DNA from: JBFWWW01 sp050245975
Lineage (GTDB): Bacteria > Pseudomonadota > Alphaproteobacteria > Rhizobiales > Hyphomicrobiaceae
Length of the DNA: 11,023 nt
NCBI GenBank assembly: GCA_050245975.1
Contig: JBFWWW010000135.1
Span: forward strand, 1 to 11,023
Direction of reading: 5' to 3'
The position numbers were made by a program, and so were the translations under genes. Of this stretch, positions 6,431 through 11,023 are shown piece after piece. Below the pieces are notes generated by a model, which saw nothing but the letters and a program-made list of their open reading frames with translations, made no database searches and was not told the DNA's origin. How positions within the stretch are numbered: the first letter of the stretch is position 1; each line of letters starts with the position of its first letter.

Positions 6431-7570
6431 ATGATAGGAGCTGCGGTCGCGATGGGGTTGGGGCGGGTCATGGTTGCGGTGGCGGGCGTCGCAGGCTCCG
6501 GCTGGTGGCGCGGACTGGTCGCAGCGGGACTGTGCATGGCGGCCGCCGGCGCGGCCGTTGCGGAACCGTCCGACACCGTGTTCACGGTCGGCAACTATCC
6601 GGTCGAGGCCAGCGCGGCAAATGCGGTCGCTGCCAAGGAGCGGGCACTGGCGGACGGCCAGCAGGCGGCGTTCCGGTCGCTGCTGAAGCGGCTGGTTCCG
6701 GTGACGTCCTATGCGCAGGCGATGCGCCTGATGAACACGAAGGCTGCCAATCTCGTCGACGGCTACAAGGTGCGCGCGGAGCGCAACTCCTCCACCGACT
6801 ACATCGCCAATCTCGACTTCTCGTTCGATCCGAACGCCGTGCGCGAGCTGCTGCGGCGGGAGGGGATTCCTTTCGTCGACGAGCAGGCCGCTCCGGTCAT
6901 CGTCGTGCCGATCTGGAAGCCGGGCACGGCCGGCGGCAAGCCGGGGCCCGACAACACGCAGGTCTGGGCCAACGCCTGGAAGGGCCTCGATCTCGAGCAC
7001 GCGCTCGTGCCGCTGCGCATCGAGGCGCTGCGCAAGGAGATCAGCCTCGAGTCGCTCGCGGCCCTGACGGGCGGCGACATGGCGGCCAACCGGATGCTGG
7101 CGCTCGAGTACAAGGCCGACCTGGTGGTGCTGGCGGTGGCGGAACCCGAGGGGCGCAAGCTCAAGGTGACGCTGGCCGGCCAGGACGGCGTCGGGCGGCT
7201 GGCGCTGCAGCGCAGCTATCGCCTGGACGACACGGCCTATGCGGCCGAGCTGGCGGCCGTGGTGTCGCACGGCATCCTGGAAGGGCGCTGGAAGGCGACG
7301 CAGGGCCGCGGAGGGGCAGGCGGGGGCCCCGGCGGCGGCGAGATGAGGATCGCGGTCGAGTTCCGCGGCATCGGCGAGTGGCAGGACATCAGCCGCCGGC
7401 TCAGCCGGACGCCGGGCGTCCAAGATGTTGATGTGGCAGGACTTTCCGCCCGGAGCGCGCGTGTGTCGCTGCGCTATCCGGGCGGTCCGGAGCGGCTTGC
7501 CGCGGCATTGGCCCAGCAGGGGCTGAACCTGCGCAACGTCAGCGGTTCCTGGGTGCTGCAGGCCCCGTGA
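6431..7570 (+). CDS. Exported DUF2066-family protein of unknown function
   Basis: This 379-residue protein matches the DUF2066 family as I know it from proteobacteria, where the gene commonly sits beside purM and a hda-type gene. No activity has been assigned. The N-terminus is a signal peptide: a hydrophobic stretch around residues 28-44 after GWWRG, with a likely signal peptidase I site after Ala42-Val43-Ala44, so the mature protein should be periplasmic. The conserved domain spans about 50-285, including NYPVEASAANAVAAKERALA near its start and IVVPIWKPG (157-165). A Gly-rich linker (292-303) then leads to a compact C-terminal domain of about 75 residues. That domain runs from MRIAVEFRGI to SGSWVLQAP and has a beta-alpha-beta look. 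The start is uncertain: ATG 6431, ATG 6452 (AGGAG 11 bases upstream) or ATG 6470 all keep the signal peptide. It heads a same-strand series leading to hdaA. Confidence 0.82.
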   Translation: MIGAAVAMGLGRVMVAVAGVAGSGWWRGLVAAGLCMAAAGAAVAEPSDTVFTVGNYPVEASAANAVAAKERALADGQQAAFRSLLKRLVPVTSYAQAMRLMNTKAANLVDGYKVRAERNSSTDYIANLDFSFDPNAVRELLRREGIPFVDEQAAPVIVVPIWKPGTAGGKPGPDNTQVWANAWKGLDLEHALVPLRIEALRKEISLESLAALTGGDMAANRMLALEYKADLVVLAVAEPEGRKLKVTLAGQDGVGRLALQRSYRLDDTAYAAELAAVVSHGILEGRWKATQGRGGAGGGPGGGEMRIAVEFRGIGEWQDISRRLSRTPGVQDVDVAGLSARSARVSLRYPGGPERLAAALAQQGLNLRNVSGSWVLQAP

Positions 7571-7599
7571 TTCCGGCCGCGAGCATACCTTCCGCCCCG

Positions 7600-7669
7600 G
7601 TCGAGCCGGCCCTCGACGGCGACCGGTGCCTGCCGCTAGGTTTCCGCCAAGGCCCGCGTCGGGCGGGCC
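7600..7669 (+). other. Two perfect hairpins in the gap before the phosphatidyltransferase gene
   Basis: The 124-base gap (7571-7694) contains two perfect inverted repeats. GTCGAG (7600-7605) pairs with CTCGAC (7612-7617) around CCGGCC. GGCCCGC (7651-7657) pairs with GCGGGCC (7663-7669) around five bases. Neither has a T tract, so they are not classic intrinsic terminators. They may be an mRNA processing or stabilising element, or chance products of the GC-rich sequence. If the upstream GTG at 7626 were the true start, the second hairpin would lie inside the coding sequence. Confidence 0.4.
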
Positions 7670-7694
7670 ATTCGAACTTCCTGCCGGACCTGCA

Positions 7695-8261
7695 GTGAAT
7701 ATCAACGTTCCGAACTTCATTACGCTCGCAAGGGTGATCGCGGTACCTGTCGTGTTCTGGCTGCTGCTGTCGGGAAACACGATGGCCGCATTTGCCGTAT
7801 TCGTGTGCGCCGGCATCAGCGATGCCGTGGACGGATATCTCGCCAAGCGCTTCAATTCACAGACGGAACTGGGCGCCTACCTCGATCCGCTGGCCGACAA
7901 GCTGCTGATCGTCAGCATCTATATCGCGCTCGGGGTGCGCGGCGAGCTGCCGCTGTGGCTGGTGATCGCCGTCGTGAGCCGCGACATCCTGATCGTGCTG
8001 GCCGTGCTGCTGTCGTGGCTGATGAACCACCCGGTCGTCATCAAGCCGCATGCCATCAGCAAGGCGAACACGACGGCGCAGCTCATCCTGGCCGCCACGG
8101 TGCTCGCGGATGACGCGTTTCTGCTCGGACTGTGGCGGCTGCGCCTGGCGCTGGTGTGGATAACGGGCATACTCACGTTCGTGTCGCTCGGCGTCTACCT
8201 GAAGTCCTGGATTTTGCATATGACCGGCTATGAAGCGGGGGACGCCGATCCGCGGGTATGA
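7695..8261 (+). CDS. CDP-alcohol phosphatidyltransferase family protein (PgsA/cardiolipin-synthase-like)
   Basis: This 188-residue integral membrane enzyme belongs to the family that displaces CMP from a CDP-alcohol, such as CDP-diacylglycerol, to make phospholipids. The signature DxxDGxxAR(x8)GxxxDxxxD is present as D43-AV-D46-G47-YLA-K51, then G60-AYL-D64-PLA-D68. All four metal-binding aspartates are kept, but Lys replaces the usual Arg at 51. About five to six hydrophobic segments follow (near 13-25, 30-42, 70-80, 86-108, 126-140 and 153-172). I chose GTG 7695 because the product then begins NINVPNFITLARVIAVP, which matches family N-termini. GTG 7626 (211 aa) would add a Pro-rich leader unlike the family. 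Neither has a clear ribosome site. The AI-2E-family gene follows after 18 bases. Whether it makes phosphatidylglycerolphosphate or cardiolipin cannot be settled here. Confidence 0.87.
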   Translation: MNINVPNFITLARVIAVPVVFWLLLSGNTMAAFAVFVCAGISDAVDGYLAKRFNSQTELGAYLDPLADKLLIVSIYIALGVRGELPLWLVIAVVSRDILIVLAVLLSWLMNHPVVIKPHAISKANTTAQLILAATVLADDAFLLGLWRLRLALVWITGILTFVSLGVYLKSWILHMTGYEAGDADPRV

Positions 8262-8279
8262 TGTGGCGGAGGGGGCGCG

Positions 8280-9377
8280 ATGCAGCTTGCGCAGAAGCAG
8301 ATCCTGTTCTGGATCATCATGGTGGCCCTGACCGTTGCGGTCATCGGTCTGCTCAAGGACATCATGCTGCCGTTCGTCGCCGGGATGGGCGTCGCCTACT
8401 TCCTCAGCCCGTCCGTGGACCGGCTCCAGGCGATGGGGCTGAGCCGCGTCGTCGGCACCGCGCTAGTCATCGGGTTCGTCACGGTGCTGCTGGGCGTGGC
8501 GCTGGTGTTCGTGGTGCCGCTGCTGATCGACCAGCTGCGCCAGTTCATCGCCGCGGTTCCCGAACTGGCCGCCAGCTTCAAGGTCAGCGTGGAATCGATC
8601 GGCCGCAATATTCTCGGCGACCGGTACGCCACCGTGCAGGCGAGCCTCGACCGCGTCATCCAGGATGCGCAAAACGGCTGGCCGACCTCGATCACCTCCA
8701 TCCTGACGACGGTCTGGAGCCAGGGGCTGGCGCTGGTCAATTTCCTGTCGCTTCTGCTGGTCACGCCGATCGTGGTCTTCTACCTGCTGGTCGACTGGCA
8801 TCCCATGCTCGACCGCATCGACCACTGGCTGCCGCGCGATTCCGCGCCGACGATCCGCAGGCTCGCCGCCGAGATCAACGATGCCATCGCCGCGTTCGTG
8901 CGCGGCCAGGGCACGATCTGCATCCTGCTCGGAATCTTCTACGGCATCGGACTGAGCCTGACGGGCATCAAGTACGGATTGCTGGTGGGTATCGCGACAG
9001 GCGTGCTGGGCTTCATACCCATCATCGGCTGGACACTCGGCCTGCTCGTCGCATCGGGCCTCGCGATCGCGCAGTTCTGGCCGAATTTCGTGCCGCTCCT
9101 GTACGTGATCGCGGTTCTGGTGGCGGGGATGGCGCTCGATGTCGCCTTTCTTTCGCCCCGCTATGTCGGCCAGAAGGTGGGGTTGCATCCGGTCTGGGTC
9201 ATCTTCGCCTTGTTCGTCTTCAGTTACCTGTTCGGCATCGTCGGCACGCTTGTGGCGGTCCCCGTGGCCGCGGCGGTGGGTGTGCTCGTCCGCTTCGCCG
9301 TGTCGGTCTATCTCGACAGCACCGTGTACAAGGGCCGCGGCGCAAAGCCGGCCGCGGGCGGGGATATCGGTCCATGA
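8280..9377 (+). CDS. AI-2E/PerM-family transporter (integral membrane permease)
   Basis: This 365-residue polytopic inner-membrane protein is of the AI-2E exporter (PerM/YhhT/TqsA) family. Members export small molecules or act as ion antiporters, and most are uncharacterised despite the family name. There are two hydrophobic segments at the N-terminus (about 8-44) and a third at 56-83. A soluble stretch of about 60 residues follows (about 85-145), then hydrophobic segments near 150-171, 212-228, 232-263, 271-291 and 304-340. The conserved features FIPIIGWTLG (245-254) and SPRYVGQKVGLHPVWVIFAL (292-311) match the family. Start ATG 8280 has an excellent ribosome site (GGAGG 8268-8272, seven-base spacer). 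It lies 18 bases after the phosphatidyltransferase stop and overlaps hdaA as ATGA. The substrate is unknown. Confidence 0.92.
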   Translation: MQLAQKQILFWIIMVALTVAVIGLLKDIMLPFVAGMGVAYFLSPSVDRLQAMGLSRVVGTALVIGFVTVLLGVALVFVVPLLIDQLRQFIAAVPELAASFKVSVESIGRNILGDRYATVQASLDRVIQDAQNGWPTSITSILTTVWSQGLALVNFLSLLLVTPIVVFYLLVDWHPMLDRIDHWLPRDSAPTIRRLAAEINDAIAAFVRGQGTICILLGIFYGIGLSLTGIKYGLLVGIATGVLGFIPIIGWTLGLLVASGLAIAQFWPNFVPLLYVIAVLVAGMALDVAFLSPRYVGQKVGLHPVWVIFALFVFSYLFGIVGTLVAVPVAAAVGVLVRFAVSVYLDSTVYKGRGAKPAAGGDIGP

Positions 9378-10087
9378 CGTCCGCGCCGTCCCAGCCGAGC
9401 CAGCTCACGCTGAACCTGCCGCATCGCGCCGCGCTGGGTGCTGAGGATTTTCTCGTCAGCGGCTCGAACCAGGCGGCACTGGACCTGATCGACCGCTGGC
9501 CGGACTGGCCGCACTGGGCGATGGTCGTCGTGGGCCCGCCGGACGCCGGCAAGACGCACATCGCCAACGTGTGGCGGTTGCGCTCGAATGCGGGCTGCGT
9601 GGAGGCGCGGACGCTGCGCGAGGCCGACACCGCCACGCTGACGACGCAGAAGGCGCTGGTGGTCGAGGACCTGCACGCCGGCATTGCCGATGAACGGGCG
9701 TTGTTCCATCTGCTCAACCTCGCGCGCGAGCATCGCCTCTCGATCCTGCTGACCTCGCGCGCCATGCCGGGCGACCTTCATGTGGCGCTTCCCGATCTCA
9801 GGTCGCGGCTCAGGGCACTGCCGGTCGTCACCATCGAGCCGCCGGACGATGCGCTGCTCAATGCCGTTCTGGTCAAGCATTTCAGCGACCGCCAGCTCGC
9901 GGTGGAGCCCCACGTCGTCAGCCATATCGCCCGCCGGATGGAACGGTCGATGGCGGCGGCGGCGGGCATCGTCGCCGGTATCGACCGACTTGCCCTGGCA
10001 ACGCACCGGCGCGTCACGCGGGCGCTTGCGGCCGAGGTGCTGGAGCGGCTGTCGCAGGCCGAAGCCCTTGCCGACCGGCAGTCGTAA
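9374..10087 (+). CDS. hdaA: DnaA-related regulatory ATPase HdaA
   Basis: HdaA acts with the DNA-loaded sliding clamp to stimulate ATP hydrolysis by DnaA (RIDA), preventing over-initiation. This role is established for E. coli Hda and Caulobacter HdaA. The 237-residue product carries a clamp-binding motif at the N-terminus, QLTLNL (10-15), matching the QLSLPL-type motif of Hda. The AAA+ elements are Walker A GPPDAGKT (54-61), Walker B VVED (96-99), sensor I LLTSR (125-129) and the DLRSRLRA box (141-148). The C-terminal lid has a likely sensor-II arginine in RRMERS (187-192). It lacks the DnaA DNA-binding domain, as expected. ATG 9374 overlaps the preceding stop as ATGA and has only a weak ribosome site, so translational coupling to the permease gene is likely. 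The frame stays open far upstream within the permease gene, but that part is not real protein. Confidence 0.93.
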   Translation: MTSAPSQPSQLTLNLPHRAALGAEDFLVSGSNQAALDLIDRWPDWPHWAMVVVGPPDAGKTHIANVWRLRSNAGCVEARTLREADTATLTTQKALVVEDLHAGIADERALFHLLNLAREHRLSILLTSRAMPGDLHVALPDLRSRLRALPVVTIEPPDDALLNAVLVKHFSDRQLAVEPHVVSHIARRMERSMAAAAGIVAGIDRLALATHRRVTRALAAEVLERLSQAEALADRQS

Positions 10088-10098
10088 CGACAACTGCC

Positions 10099-10125
10099 GA
10101 TGGATGGCTCAGCCTGTCATCCATC
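10099..10125 (+). terminator. Hairpin after hdaA overlapping the Pho box
   Basis: GATGGAT (10099-10105) pairs perfectly with ATCCATC (10119-10125), and the 13-base interior can form a short GGC/GCC pair as well. It starts 11 bases after the hdaA stop but has no T tract, so it is a weak terminator candidate. The overlap with the PhoB-box half-site may be incidental. Confidence 0.3.
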
Positions 10126-10131
10126 TGTTAC
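10114..10131 (+). promoter_or_regulatory. Putative PhoB box upstream of ppk1
   Basis: CTGTCAT-CCAT-CTGTTAC consists of two 7-base direct repeats of the CTGTCAY type separated by four bases. This is the architecture of the PhoB binding site (consensus CTGTCATNNNNCTGTCAY, known from E. coli and the rhizobia). The only deviations are T for C in the fifth position of the second repeat and a spacer that is only partly AT-rich. It lies 79 bases before the ppk1 GTG, in the right orientation for activation under phosphate starvation. I could not identify a clear -10 element downstream. Confidence 0.65.
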
Positions 10132-10154
10132 ATAACGGGCTTCACAACGGGCTG
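10131..10154 (+). repeat. Tandem 12-base imperfect repeat before ppk1
   Basis: CATAACGGGCTT (10131-10142) is followed directly by CACAACGGGCTG (10143-10154), with 10 of 12 positions identical. It sits immediately downstream of the Pho box, where the ppk1 core promoter or transcription start would be expected. It could be a binding site for a second regulator or a chance duplication. Confidence 0.45.
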
Positions 10155-10199
10155 CAGGCGAAAAGACCGCAATGTCCTATCGCCACGAGGCGCAGAACG

Positions 10200-10205
10200 A
10201 GGAGG
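10200..10205 (+). promoter_or_regulatory. Ribosome-binding site that fixes the ppk1 start
   Basis: A perfect Shine-Dalgarno AGGAGG is placed five bases before GTG 10211. It favours this GTG over the in-frame ATG at 10172, although the site would be coding (Glu-Glu-Ala codons) if the ATG were used. Confidence 0.7.
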
Positions 10206-10210
10206 CTCGT

Positions 10211-11023
10211 GTGAGCACGGCGAAGTCAAAGGCGAAGGACGGCGGGTTGCGGACCGAGGCGGCGGCGGAAACGGCCCCCGTCGGCCATGCGCGTTTCTAC
10301 AACCGCGAGCTGTCCTGGCTGCAATTCAACCGGCGGGTGCTCGAGGAGGCGTTCAACACCAATCATCCGCTGCTGGAGCGGGTGCGGTTCCTGTCCATCT
10401 CGGCCTCGAACCTCGACGAGTTCTACATGGTGCGCGTTGCCGGCATCTACGGCCAGGTGACGGCGGGCGTCGGCCATCTGACGCAGGACGGGCTGACGCC
10501 GCCGCAGCAGCTCGCCGAGATCAACCGCTTCGCGGCCTCGCTCGTCAGCGACCAGCAGGCCTGCTGGACGGCGCTCAAGGCGGAGATGGACGAAGCCGGC
10601 ATCCGGCTCGTCGATGCCAAGCAGCTGCGACCCGAAGAGCGGCAATGGCTGGAGACGGAATTCCTCACCCACATCTTCCCGATCCTGACGCCGATCGCCG
10701 TCGATCCCGCGCACCCCTTCCCGTTCATCCAGAACAGGGGGCTCACCATCGGGCTGGAGCTGAAGCGCGAGAAGGACGGCAAGACGATGCACGCGCTGCT
10801 GCCGATCCCGGCGCAGCTCGACCGGTTCCTGCGCCTGCCGTCGCTGTCGATCGCCGGCCCCGACCCCTCGGATATCCGCTTCATCCGCATCGAGACGCTG
10901 ATCGCGATGTTCCTCGGCCGGCTCTTCCCCGGCTTCATCGCGCGCAGCCACGGCGCGTTCCGCGTCCTGCGCGACAGCGAGATCGAGGTGCAGGAGGAGG
11001 CCGAAGACCTCGTCCGCTCGTTC
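10211..11023 (+). CDS. ppk1: Polyphosphate kinase 1, N-terminal part (3' end outside window)
   Basis: PPK1 reversibly polymerises the gamma-phosphate of ATP into inorganic polyphosphate. The frame is open to the right edge and gives 271 residues, a little over a third of the usual 690-730. Visible are FYNRELSWLQFNRRVLEEA (29-47), where Asn40 matches the ATP-contacting Asn of the N-terminal domain, and FLSISASNLDEFYMVRVAG (60-78). The head-domain segment FPILTPIAVDPAHPFPFIQN is also present. The phospho-histidine catalytic domains lie beyond the window. I chose GTG 10211 because AGGAGG (10200-10205) stands five bases before it. An in-frame ATG at 10172 would add 13 residues (MSYRHEAQNEEAR) but has no good ribosome site. 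A likely PhoB box lies upstream, so this gene is probably induced by phosphate starvation independently of hdaA. Confidence 0.95.
   Translation, partial: MSTAKSKAKDGGLRTEAAAETAPVGHARFYNRELSWLQFNRRVLEEAFNTNHPLLERVRFLSISASNLDEFYMVRVAGIYGQVTAGVGHLTQDGLTPPQQLAEINRFAASLVSDQQACWTALKAEMDEAGIRLVDAKQLRPEERQWLETEFLTHIFPILTPIAVDPAHPFPFIQNRGLTIGLELKREKDGKTMHALLPIPAQLDRFLRLPSLSIAGPDPSDIRFIRIETLIAMFLGRLFPGFIARSHGAFRVLRDSEIEVQEEAEDLVRSF

Noticed and set aside
6362..7855. The purM frame stays open for about 500 codons upstream on the minus strand
   Set aside because: The extension runs antisense to the DUF2066 gene and has no family resemblance. PurM homology starts at MAASGRERN (ATG 6361).
8258..9373. The hdaA frame stays open upstream through the permease gene, suggesting a 609-residue fusion
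   Set aside because: The upstream part is an out-of-frame reading of the permease gene. HdaA homology, with its clamp-binding motif, begins just after ATG 9374.
10081..10091. Short palindrome GTCGT-A-ACGAC at the hdaA stop
   Set aside because: A one-base loop cannot form a hairpin, and five-base arms are expected by chance; there is no other support for a regulatory site.
1..11023. Search for mobile elements, defence systems, CRISPR arrays, toxin-antitoxin pairs and tRNA genes
   Set aside because: No transposase, integrase, regularly spaced repeats, paired small genes or tRNA-like folds were seen. The gene content is core metabolism and cell-cycle control.

Overview
The window is a GC-rich stretch (judged by eye) that reads as the chromosome of an alphaproteobacterium, most likely in the Hyphomicrobiales/Rhizobiales. 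Three things point that way: an HdaA-type DnaA-like ATPase, the gene order purN-purM / DUF2066 / CDP-alcohol phosphatidyltransferase / AI-2E permease / hdaA / ppk, which I recall from that group, and the strong GC bias at third codon positions. I see no insertion sequence, integrase, CRISPR array, tRNA or rRNA.

Left part (1-2827): the 3' end of a molybdopterin oxidoreductase gene runs in from the left edge. It is followed on the same strand by an RraA/HMG-aldolase superfamily gene. A type II NADH dehydrogenase-like flavoprotein gene faces it, with only 42 bases between the convergent ends.

Middle (2957-6361, all minus strand): read in the direction of transcription, purM and purN overlap by 4 bases (GTGA). 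A gap of about 260 bases with a hairpin plus T7 tract follows, then a cytochrome P450 gene, then the NDH-2-like gene. purM and purN carry out two steps of de novo purine synthesis (AIR synthesis and GAR formylation). The P450 and NDH-2 genes are separate metabolic or respiratory genes.

Right part (6431-11023, plus strand): diverging from purM over a 69-base gap comes an exported DUF2066 protein. It is followed by a CDP-alcohol phosphatidyltransferase (phospholipid synthesis), an AI-2E/PerM-family membrane protein, and hdaA (down-regulation of DnaA), which overlaps the permease gene by 4 bases. After a 123-base gap, the 5' third of ppk1 (polyphosphate kinase) runs off the right edge. That gap contains an 18-base sequence that closely matches a PhoB box, so ppk1 probably has its own phosphate-starvation promoter.

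Most of the window is ordinary core genome, and I found no clear new biological system. The points most worth checking are the Pho box before ppk1, the P450/NDH-2 pair with an attenuator-like hairpin in the P450 leader, the RraA-like protein that keeps the aldolase GX20RD motif, and the uncharacterised DUF2066 protein in its conserved setting.
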